Made by a program: the position numbers and the translations under genes
Notes under the pieces: model-generated
What the model saw: only the letters and a program-made list of their open reading frames with translations
The model's database searches: none
What the model was told of the DNA's origin: nothing
Source of the DNA: JBMNOZ01 sp050943335
GTDB lineage: Bacteria; Bacillota; Desulfitobacteriia; Desulfitobacteriales; Syntrophobotulaceae
NCBI GenBank assembly: GCA_050943335.1
Contig: JBMNOZ010000016.1
Location: 1-49,277 of the forward strand
Direction of reading: 5' to 3'
DNA: 49,277 nucleotides
Part shown: piece by piece, positions 9,364 through 19,000 of the stretch
Numbering within the stretch: position 1 is the first letter of the stretch
Layout of the letters: each line of letters begins with the position of its first letter

Positions 9364-9393
9364 TTTTGGCGTGATGAGATCATCACGCCAAAA
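9364..9393. terminator. Inverted repeat between convergent genes
   Basis: TTTTGGCGTGATGA at 9364-9377 pairs perfectly with TCATCACGCCAAAA at 9380-9393. It lies between the ends of the plus-strand activase gene and the minus-strand spore protein gene, so it may stop transcription from both sides. The U tract is short, so strength is uncertain. Confidence 0.6.
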
Positions 9394-9422
9394 TTATTAA
9401 AGATAAAATATACCTTTTTGCT

Positions 9423-9650
9423 TTATAAATTAACATTGTTCTCCAGCAATTGTTTTTGAGCATAGGCGACCATTTTCTGGACCATTCGTCCCCCGATTGG
9501 CCCTCCCTCGGAACCGTTTTGGCGGGCGCTTAGATTTCCTTTGTAATGGTCATTATTTTCCCTCACAAAGTCCAGGCGGCCAATCTCCGCCGCGGCTTCC
9601 ATTTTCAATTGCTGTAATAATTTCTTTTTACTTTCCCTGGTATTTGCCAT
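9423..9650 (-). CDS. Alpha/beta-type small acid-soluble spore protein (75 aa)
   Basis: This small protein has the family pattern: a helical segment with a KMEAAAEIG motif, and the signature SARQNGSEGGPIGGRMVQKM near the C-terminus. Alpha/beta SASPs coat DNA in the dormant spore and protect it from UV and chemical damage; they are degraded by the Gpr protease at germination. The Gpr-site region and the short insertion PIGG make this copy somewhat divergent. AGGAGGTG lies just before the ATG on the minus strand (9660-9667 on the plus strand). It is transcribed towards the activase gene and away from rlmH, and is probably expressed only in the forespore. Confidence 0.88.
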   Translation of the reverse strand: MANTRESKKKLLQQLKMEAAAEIGRLDFVRENNDHYKGNLSARQNGSEGGPIGGRMVQKMVAYAQKQLLENNVNL

Positions 9651-9794
9651 TTAAAAAACACCTCCTGTAAATATTATTGCCTTTTTATTAATTATCTTCC
9701 CTGTAAATAAATACATAAGTTATTAAATTGATCTCTTGGCCAATAATATGGACAAAAATATATAAAATATCTATAGAAGGAATATGAAGAACTA

Positions 9795-10274
9795 ATGAAC
9801 TTTAAATTACTGGTTGTCGGAAAAATAAAAGAAAAATATTTTCAAGAAGGAATCAAGGAATACTGCAAACGGTTGGCCGGCTATTCTAAATTGGAAATAA
9901 TTGAAATTGAGGATGAGCCCGGTTTTGGACGGCTGCAACCAGCAGATATTGAAAAGATTAAAAAAAATGAAGGCCGGCGTTTGTTAAAACATTTTGGAAA
10001 GCGAGAGTACCGTATTGCCTTGGATAGGAGCGGCAAAAACATCTCTTCCTTAGATTTGTCACAACTAATTAGAGATAAAGCCGGGGCCGGCCATAATCGC
10101 TTAGTTTTTATTATTGGGGGATCCCACGGGCTTTCTGAGGAGGTTCTAAAGGAAACAGATTTCTCCTGGTCTTTTTCCCAGTTGACTTTTCCTCATCAGC
10201 TTATAAGATTGATTTTACTGGAACAGCTTTATAGGGCTTGTAAAATTAATAAAGGGGAGCCGTACCACAAGTGA
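9795..10274 (+). CDS. rlmH: 23S rRNA (pseudouridine1915-N3)-methyltransferase RlmH (159 aa)
   Basis: This is a SPOUT-class methyltransferase of normal length for RlmH. The SAM-binding knot motif GGSHGLSEEV and the conserved C-terminus EPYHK are present. RlmH methylates pseudouridine 1915 in helix 69 of 23S rRNA on the assembled 70S ribosome. The ATG follows AGAAGGAA. The walJ-htrA-rlmH order is conserved in many Firmicutes, here with two extra genes between htrA and rlmH. The gene is complete to its last codon, but sequence with a broken reverse-strand gene begins at its stop. Confidence 0.96.
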   Translation: MNFKLLVVGKIKEKYFQEGIKEYCKRLAGYSKLEIIEIEDEPGFGRLQPADIEKIKKNEGRRLLKHFGKREYRIALDRSGKNISSLDLSQLIRDKAGAGHNRLVFIIGGSHGLSEEVLKETDFSWSFSQLTFPHQLIRLILLEQLYRACKINKGEPYHK

Positions 10275-10340
10275 CCTTGAGTACTCGGAATATTTGTTCA
10301 CATAATTCACTATAATCTCTTTCTTTTTTGTAGCACTCAT
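10215..10340 (-). pseudogene. Remnant of an unidentified reverse-strand gene
   Basis: On the minus strand a good GGAGG (rc of 10348-10352) precedes ATG at 10340-10338 and a frame beginning MSATKKKEIIVNYV. About 22 codons later it runs into the antisense of the rlmH 3' end and stops at 10215. Start signals this good attached to a frame that immediately collides with another gene suggest the 5' end of a lost gene. A TTATAAC/GTTATAA inverted repeat at 10363-10388, just upstream, could be its operator. I do not recognise the protein. A real 41-residue peptide cannot be excluded. Confidence 0.35.
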
Positions 10341-10395
10341 ATGTAGTCCTCCATCCGTCTACTTATAACTGTTTTAGAACTGTTATAAAAAATTT

Positions 10396-10425
10396 AAAAA
10401 GAGGCTTATTTTGCCTCTTTTTTTT
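10396..10425 (+). terminator. Rho-independent terminator after rlmH
   Basis: AAAAAGAGGC at 10396-10405 pairs with GCCTCTTTTT at 10413-10422 around a 7-nt loop, followed by more T. It is 120 bp past the rlmH stop. The stretch 10426-10617 is AT-rich, without a gene; it should hold the promoter of the next gene. Confidence 0.85.
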
Positions 10426-10617
10426 AATTCTTTTTTAACTCATTGATAGAATGTGTTTTTTATGTCCGAAGATCAAATATTTTATTATATTTTTTACAAT
10501 AAAAAGAAAATAAGGTACGGAGCTTAAATATTATATACTGTACTTATAAAGTTAGGGCACTTTTATGTTAAAAAGTTACCAACTTCAATAATACAAAATT
10601 AATTTTGGAGAAAATGG

Positions 10618-11457
10618 ATGAAACGGACATACATTTGTCTAAGTTTGATCGTTATTATGATTTCGGTTTTAGGTCTAACAGGCTGTCAGTATTCAAAAAC
10701 GTCACCCGAAGCTTCTGATGGAGTTTTGGATTTGACCGGCTGGGACTTTGCTGCTGATGGCAATGTGAATTTAAATGGCGAGTGGGAATTTTACTGGAAG
10801 GAGCTTAAGGAACCGGCAGATTTTGTTCAGCACAGCGAGATTTTGTCTTCCAAAAGGCTTATTAATCTTCCTGCTTCCTGGAATTCATATCTTTTGGATA
10901 GGGAAAAACTTGGAGGCAGCGGTTATGCAACGTTTCGTCTGAAAGTTTTGTTGCCGGTCAGTGAAAGTGTTAAGTCCCTAAGCTTACCTTCAATTTCTAC
11001 GGCTCATAAATTATGGGTTAATGGGGAAATGCTTTCCTTCCAGGGAAAGGTAAGCGCTGTTTTAGAAGGAGCTATTCCTAAATACTATCCTCAAATAATT
11101 GAATTAAAACAAGCAAAGGGAGAACTGGAACTTATTATCCAAGTCTCTAACTTTAATCATCGCCGCGGCGGGATCTGGCAACCAATTACTTTAGGGAATA
11201 GTGACCAAGTTCACTTAGATCGGGAACGCCAGCTCATAGCGGATCTATTTTTGTTTGGGGCTTTACTTATTATAGGAATTTATCATTTGATGTTTTTTGC
11301 CCTGCGCAAAAAAGACAAATCACCTCTTTATTTCGGTTTATTTTGTATGCTGGCGGCCATCAGGATCTTGTTGGTCGGAGAAATATTAATTTTAAACTAT
11401 TTTCCTAACCTATCCCAAGAAGTAGTTTTAAAGATGGAATATTTTACCTTCTATTAA
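10618..11457 (+). pseudogene. Truncated 7TMR-DISM receptor lipoprotein (279 aa)
   Basis: The protein starts with a lipoprotein signal peptide (LTGCQ lipobox, Cys at about residue 23). A jelly-roll ligand-binding domain of the 7TMR-DISM extracellular 2 type follows (LNGEWEFYW, LPASWN, HKLWVNGE, RRGGIWQPITLG). It ends within the second or third helix of the expected seven-helix membrane domain (FLFGALLIIGIYHLMFFAL, YFGLFCMLAAIRILLVG). Family members have seven helices and then a signalling output such as a histidine kinase or GGDEF domain; all of that is missing. GGAGAA precedes the ATG. The frame stops at 11457 just where glycine/aspartate-rich adhesin sequence begins in another frame, so the gene was probably cut by a rearrangement. 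Confidence 0.8.
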
Positions 11458-11536
11458 CGCAAATCCTGTTAGCGGCGATCCTGATCAGACCGGCGGGAAG
11501 CTGGAATTATTCGGCGAAATTCTCGCTCCTTCCCTG

Positions 11537-12121
11537 TTGATTATAGGAGGAGCCGATGACGATGAAATATTAATTAAAACAGAAAGCTCCTTGCCAAATA
11601 CAGTAATCGAGACTGGGGATGGAGATGACGAGATTACTCTGGATAAACTTATGCCCATCTTGGGTAATTATGAAGGTGGCCGGGCAACCGTTACTCTCGA
11701 CGGTCAAGGCGGCAGTGATCATTACATTATTTACCTTGCTGGCAACAGCAATTACTTGATAATTATCAATGACAGCGGAAACGGAGAAAATGACTGCGAT
11801 GTTCTAACCATTAATGCTACAGCCAATAACGACCAGATTCTAATTAGGCAGAACTTTATCGCTCTGATTAATTATGGAGTCGATCGTGACAACGACGGTT
11901 ATGACGATGTGGAACGAATTAATTACAATATTTTAGCGGTATTTGATGATACTGCTCAGACTTGGTTAGGATGCACTCTGGAAAAAGTGATTATTAACAC
12001 TTTGGCCGGGGATGACCATGTCCTTGTTGATGATACCGGCACTGAATTTACAATTAACGGCGGCGAAGGTAATGATATCTTCCAGAGATTGGCCAGGTCT
12101 TTAACTCGCCGCGGGATGTAG
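11537..12121 (+). pseudogene. 5' fragment of the giant RTX-like surface protein gene
   Basis: The frame is open from 11432, overlapping the end of the 7TMR-DISM fragment; the first TTG is at 11537 and has no convincing ribosome binding site. It has no signal peptide. Repeats such as IIGGADDDEILI and ETGDGDDEITL show it belongs with the downstream gene. The frame breaks at 12084-12087 (AGAG): removing one AG gives FQ-IGQVFNSPRD and continues in the frame of the next piece. The translation after this point (RLARSLTRRGM) is out of frame. Confidence 0.75.
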
Positions 12122-12159
12122 AAGCAGGAGTAGCGCCTGGAGACGAATTCAAAACAGTT

Positions 12160-13002
12160 TTGACCGACCATGGTTACCTGAGCAGAGGTATTAGCTTTGC
12201 CATGGAAATTTTCGGCGGCAACGGCAATGACCAATTCCTGGTCTACCATAATAAAGCCGAGCTGAAAGTCCACGGTGAAGAAGGCGATGACAAATTCCTG
12301 GTACGAGCCTTTAGGGTTCTGGATGACAGTGGGGAACAGGATTGGACTAACATCACTACAGGCGATGGAATTAACGAGATAACATATGCTATTAACGCTC
12401 CGGTTAACATCGAAGCCGGCGCAGGTTATGACACTCTTGTTGTGCTCATGACTGAATATCACGACCACATAGCGATTACGGAAAGTGAGATCCATGGTGC
12501 CGGACGCAGCATTACTTATGCTGGTATCAATCGCCTGGAAATTGACGGCCTGGCAGGCGATGACGTATTCTACGTTTTGAGCACTGCCGAAGGTGTTGAA
12601 ACTGTACTCATTGGACATCTCGGTAGCGACACTTTCGTTATCTGTGGTGATGTGCCTGAAAATAAAGTTATAGGTGAAGGTAATACTTATATTAACTTTG
12701 ATTCCTCTGAACGTAAAACCAGCGCTATCAAAGGAAAACTTATCATAATCGGTGGAGTTAAAGACGGAGAAGATCGCTCCTTGGCTGAAGCGGTTACCCT
12801 GCCCACCGAGACAAATCGCTATAAGCCATACGGCACTGTCACATCTTCTTCCGAAAATACGCTGGTTGAGGAAGGCGCGAACTTCTCTGAAAATATCGTA
12901 GGCTATTTCGTTGCTATACTTGACGAGTTTGGCGAGATAACTCAACTGCGGCAAATCCTGTCTGTGGCAGAGGATACTCTCCCTGGATGGACCGTGGGAT
13001 GA
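12160..13002 (+). pseudogene. Second fragment of the giant RTX-like surface protein gene
   Basis: This frame is coding from about 12088 (GQVFNSPRDVEAGV) although its first TTG is at 12160. It contains repeats such as IFGGNGNDQFLVYH and VHGEEGDDKFLVRA and has no start signals. It ends with an out-of-frame tail (PGWTVG). The original frame resumes at 12983 as LDGPWDEPVTGK, so a net loss of two bases or gain of one lies at about 12973-12983. With the AG gain at 12084 the frame returns to the one used by the first fragment. Confidence 0.75.
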
Positions 13003-13048
13003 ACCGGTTACAGGCAAATCCTATGTAATTCTATACGTCAGCCCCACA

Positions 13049-16000
13049 TTGTTTGGAGATGAAAACACTCAGACCGATGTAATTAAAGTCCAGAATGACG
13101 GTTCTAATACTCCCGACAACGGAATGTTGACAGAAGATAAACTCACCGGTCTGAACATGGGTGAAGAAGGTATTAAATTTACCGAAATTGAAGAATTGTT
13201 CATCTACTTAGGCCAGAATAACGATGTTTTAAACGTACAAAATACAGCACCGGGAACCTATACTGAGATTCACGGAAATGACGGAGACGATACATTTAAT
13301 ATACATTCTACCGGTCAGGAATTGGTAATTCATGGAGGTAATGGTGCTGATATATTCAACTTATTTGACACCGGTTCTAAGTCAGAATTAAACGGTGATG
13401 CTGGTAATGACGAGTTTTACCTCTATTCCTATAAAGGAGAACTTACTATTAACGGTGGCGATGGCGATGATTACTTTGACCTCAGATTTGACGGGTTTGC
13501 GCGAGGAGATGTCATCATAAACGGCAATTCAGGAGACGATTATTATAACTTAGAGTTTAGCCCAGAGTATTTTGAATATGCAATTTTGAACGGCTATGAA
13601 GGCGACGATACTTTCAGCTTTGCCGATAACAGAGTCTTAAACGGTCAAATCAATGGCGGACCAGGTTTGGACACGCTAGACTATGGGCGTTATGCTACAG
13701 CCCGGTATGTAAGTATCCTGGGCTGGGACGATGACGGCTACTATGGAGTCCAATTCGGTACCTCGGATAGGGGCGCTTTGGCAGGAGGACCGTTATGTAC
13801 AATAACTGACGGTTTCACCGGAATCAAGCGGGTAATAGGTTCTTCGACAGCTACGGAAATAGACGGTGACAAACTCTACAGCATCCAGAATGAAAGCGGC
13901 AAGTGGATTTTGGACGGAATTAAGAGCGTCTATCAAGCTCTGGCTGCTGTAGATTCTGACGGCAATCCGATCACTTTGAACTTTATCAACTATGACATCC
14001 TCTATGGAAGTGATAAAGACGACAGCTTTATCATTACCGGTCAGGAATACGGACGTTTGTATGGCGGTCCGGGTAACGATATCTTTATTATGCTGGATGG
14101 AGCTTCTTTGGACGGCACTATTGACGGTGGCGGCGGTAATAACACCCTGGATTATCGGGCCTATACTTCCGATATCTATGTCAATCTTTCCGAATTCGCG
14201 GCTACAGGCATTTCTAATTCCATTGTTGGTATCCACAATGTCTTTGGCGGCAAAGGTGATGACCTGATAATCGGAGATAATGGAGAAAATATCTTAGGCA
14301 GTAACGGCGGGGAAGATACTTTAGTTGGAGGCTTAGGAGATAATATTTACCTCTTCTTCGATGGTTTCGATACTGTGTACATTATTGAAACTGAATTAGG
14401 TAAAGATATTTTGGATTTCTCCAATGTAACCGTTGATTTGAGGTTCGATCTGGCTAACGGTCAAGTAACCTCCGGCGCAAGTGTCGTTTATTACGATGGC
14501 AGGAATATCAAGACTTATATCGGTGGCCAGGGCGACGACACCTTTGTCTTTGCTCCTGGGTTTGTTCTGCCTTCCGGCGCCGGCATCGACGGCAGACAGG
14601 GTCAGGACACCTTGGACTTCTCAGCTTATGAAAACGCTAGGGATATCACCTTGACGTCAGTGGATGAAAACGGCTTCTCCGGCGAGCAAGCCGCTATTCC
14701 TGCCGGCTTTGCCGGAATTGACCGGATTATTGGCAGCCTGGCAGCAGAAAATACCTTACGGGGTATGGATGCCGACAGCACCTATACATTTGCCAAAGTT
14801 TTAGATGATATTACCGGCAAATATGTGGATCTTTATACGGTTACTGTCAACGGTATAAACGGTGTAGCTTTGGTATTTGAAAACTATCAACACCTGATAG
14901 GCGGCAGCGGAGACGATACCTTTAGATTTGTTAATGGCGGCAGATTTACCGGAAGTATAGATGGCGGTCTAGGAATAAACTGGCTGGATTATTCTGGATA
15001 CTATCCAATATATGAAAACGAAGATAATAATAACGGCGATAACAATGAGGATAACAACGGAGAAAATAACGGCGAAGATCAAGCAGAAGAAAATAACGGC
15101 GTAACCGTAGATCTGGCAGCAAATCTAATACCCGGCTTAACCGGAACACTCGTGAGAGTCAAGAATATCATCGGCACCCCCTATGATGATATCTTGCTTG
15201 GCGATGATGCACCTAATATCCTAATCGGCGGTGCAGGTAATGACCACTTAGAAGGCCGGGGCGGCTATAACACCTATATCTTCGGAGAAGATTGGGGAGA
15301 AGATACGGTCATTAACTCCTCCGGTCAGGGCGTATTAGACTTTAGCGGTATAAATATAAGCTTGATCGTAAACTTAAAAGATCTGGGCACAGTAGGCTAT
15401 GATACTAACTTATTGACCTTTGAAGGAATAAGCCTAATCAAGACAGGTTCAGGAGATGACCAGATCAACATTACCGGCGAATACAGCCTGGACATTGACA
15501 GCGGTGCCGGTGCTGATACCTACAACTTTGGTAACGGCGCAGTCTACAACGGCACAATAGATGCCGGTGATGGGGATGACATCTTCAACTTTGGTGGAAA
15601 CGCTCTTGTAAGAGGCCAGCTTAACGGTGGCTTAGGGGACGATACCTTTAACTTCTTAGGCAGCGCCAGGGTCTTAGGCACCATTGACGGTGGCGCAGGC
15701 ACCAACGTATTAAGCTTCAATGGCTACGATTCAAGCGTAACCATAAACCTGGCAATTTGGCAGGTAACCGACCATGCTCAAGAAACAGTACTGAATAAAT
15801 TCGACAACATCCAAGAACTGATCGGCAGCGATATAGACGGCGCAAACGATACTATCGTAGGTTCTAACGAAAATACAACCTTTACCATCACCGGAAATAA
15901 CGCAGGCCAGATTAGCTGGAGCGATTATGCCATAGAATTCTCAGCTATCGAAAACCTAGTTGGCGGTAGCGGCGATGACACCTTCAAGTTTATTGACACA

Positions 16001-19000
16001 GCAGAATTGAGCGGTTCAATCGATGGAGGAGGCGGAATCAACACCTTTGATTACGCTGGATATAATAGCGGTGTTAAAGTCAACTTGACAGAGGGAACAG
16101 CAACCGGCGTAGGTGGAACTGTAAGCGCCATTCACAATCTGATTGGTTCTGAGTTTAACGATGAACTAATCGGAGATAAAAAGGACAATGTCATCGACGG
16201 TAGAGATGGCGATGACATAATCAAAGGAGTAGGCGGCAACAACACCATAATCGGCGGAGCAGGTAATGATACCCTCTACGGTGGTACAGGCACAGATACC
16301 TTTATCTTCGAAGGAGACTGGGGTCAGGATACCTTATATGATTACGAAGACGAAAACGGCGAAGTAACCGGTGAAGGAAGCATTACCTTAGACTTCTCCA
16401 GGATTACTGCTAACCTTACCTTGACTTTTGATCAACAGAGCCTAGGTGAAGAAATCCTGGATACTCTGGAAATAATCGCTGACTCTAACAGTCTCTCCTA
16501 TGTAAGCAAATTCCCAGGAATCCTGAAAGCAGTTTACAGCGGCTCAGGTAATGACATCTTTACCCTCAATAACTTAAGCGAAAACAGAACCACTTCCATC
16601 TACGGCGGGGCAGGAAATGACACCTTCAATATCAATGCAGCTACCTTCGTAACCCTGTACGGTGGAGAAGGAGACGACATCTTCAATATCAATGCAGTTA
16701 CCTCCGCAACCCTTAACGGCGGTGACGGAGACGACACCTTTGTCTTTGCGGACAACGCAAAACTAAACGGCAGCATTGACGGAGGAAGCGGAGATAACAC
16801 CTTAGACCTTGCTGCATACAGCGCTAACCTTGTAATTACCCTAATCGGCTTAGGCGAAATAACCGGCTTTGACGGCAGAGTAGAGATCGGAACCCTGGCC
16901 GATCCGGATAACCTCTTGACTTTACTCGAAGGCTTCAAGAACATCGGCACTGTTAAAGGTGGTCAAGGAACAGACACCTTAAGAGGCCTTGATGCTGAGG
17001 CAAGCTTTATCCTGGATAACAATGCCCGCTACCTAAGCGGTAACAGGACATTGTACTTCAATGGCTTAGAAACCTTAATAGGCGGTAGCGCAGATGACCG
17101 CTTCGAAATCCACGGCGAGCAAACCTACGACCTCTATGGCGGCTTAGGCAACGACACCTTTGTCTTTATGAATCAAGCCAAACTTACCGGTAATATTGAC
17201 GGTCAGGAAGGCGAAAACACCTTAGACTACTCGGCCTATACCACTCCGGTAGAAATCATCCTTATTGGAGTGGAAGGCATTGACATCGACGGCGATGGTA
17301 ATGTCACCGGAATATTCAGAGGCACAGTGACAGGAGCTCTAACTGGAGAATTTACCAATATAACTCACTTTATTGGTAGCAGAGTGTCCGGCGATTCCTT
17401 GAGAGGAATGGAGGAAGCCAGCACCTGGACTCTGGACGGTGACAAGATAACTTACACCAATAATGTCATTAAATCCATCCTTGAAAATGCAAACATTGAA
17501 GACACTACAGACAGTATTCGGATATCAGTTGTTGGCATAGAAATTCTGGTAGGCAGCGATGCAGGAGATACCTTCCTAATCAGTGGCACCGTACCATACT
17601 CATTAGTAGGCGGAGCCGGTGACGATATCTTTAGACTTCTGAACAATGCAAGACTACAAGGCAGCCTTGACGGCGGAGCAGGTCAAGACACGCTAGACTT
17701 TAGCCTTTACGAGACAGCGCGCAACATAATCCTTACTGCAGTTGGAGAAGACGGTTTCTCCGGTAAGGAAGCTGCTCTTACAGGAGGCTTTGCCAATATC
17801 GATAACCTAATCGGCAGTTTGGCTGACAATGACCGCTTAACCGGATTAAACGATTCAGGAATCTTTAGATTAGGTACGGAGCAGGACGAAAATGTTGCCC
17901 AATATGAAAACGGCGGCAAGATTCTAACCTTTAGCGGCATAGAGAACTTGTACGGCGGCAACGGCGATGACCTATTCGAAATCCGCGGCCAGCATAGCTA
18001 CAACCTCTATGGCGGAGCCGGCGATGACACCTTCAAATTCATTGGCGCAGCGGAATTAGAGGGCACCATAGACGGTGGCAGCGGAGTCAACACTTTAGAT
18101 TACAGTGCTTCCGGCTACAAAGATAGCGCTGATAATAATATTGGCGTAACAGTTGACTTGTCCGAAGGTTCGGCTACCGGTGTAAGCAATGGCGCAGAAG
18201 ATAAGGTACAAAATATCAGCAACCTGATTGGCAGTGCTTATAATGACATTCTAATTGGTAATGATCGGGATAATGTGATCATCGGCGGCGCAGGCAATGA
18301 CTACTTAGAAGGCCGTGGCGGCTATAACACCTACATCTTTGAAGAAGATTGGGGAGAAGATACGGTCATTAACTCCTCCGGTCGGGGAATGCTGGATTTA
18401 AGCGCTTTGGGTGCAGATTGGCATCTGGTTATTAACCTGACATACAAGATCATAACAGTTAACTCTAGTCTGCCCGGAAACAAGATAAGTTTTGACAGTA
18501 TTAGCGATATATTAACCGGATCCGGTAACGATGAATTTATCATCTCCGACAGGCAGAAGATGAATCTTGAAGGCGGCGACGGCGATGATACCTTTAAGTT
18601 TGTCGGTGACGGAATTCTGGAGGGAATAATCGACGGCGGTACAGGATATAACACTTTGGACTACAGTGACTATGCTACGGCTGTTATGTTCAATCTGGCG
18701 GCCATGAATGCCACCAGTCTCAATGGATTTACCAATATCCACAAGCTCATAGGCAGTAACAGTAACGGTGTCTATGACACAATCAGAGGTACAAACTCTG
18801 ACAGCCGATATGAAATTACCGCAGAAAATGCCGGTAAGATTACCTGGAAGATTACTCTCGGAGGACAGGTAGTTGAATATAACTTCGACTTTGAAGGCAT
18901 TGAGAACCTAATCGGCGGTAGCGGCAACGATACCTTTGCCATAATCGATCAAGGACGTTTAACTGGCTCTATAGATGGCGGTGCTGGCTCCAATACCCTG

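Noticed and set aside
11956..13017. 353-codon open frame on the minus strand
   Set aside because: It is antisense to the repeat-rich adhesin gene, whose plus-strand translation has clear family motifs. Repeated Gly/Asp codons leave few stops on the other strand; there are no start signals.
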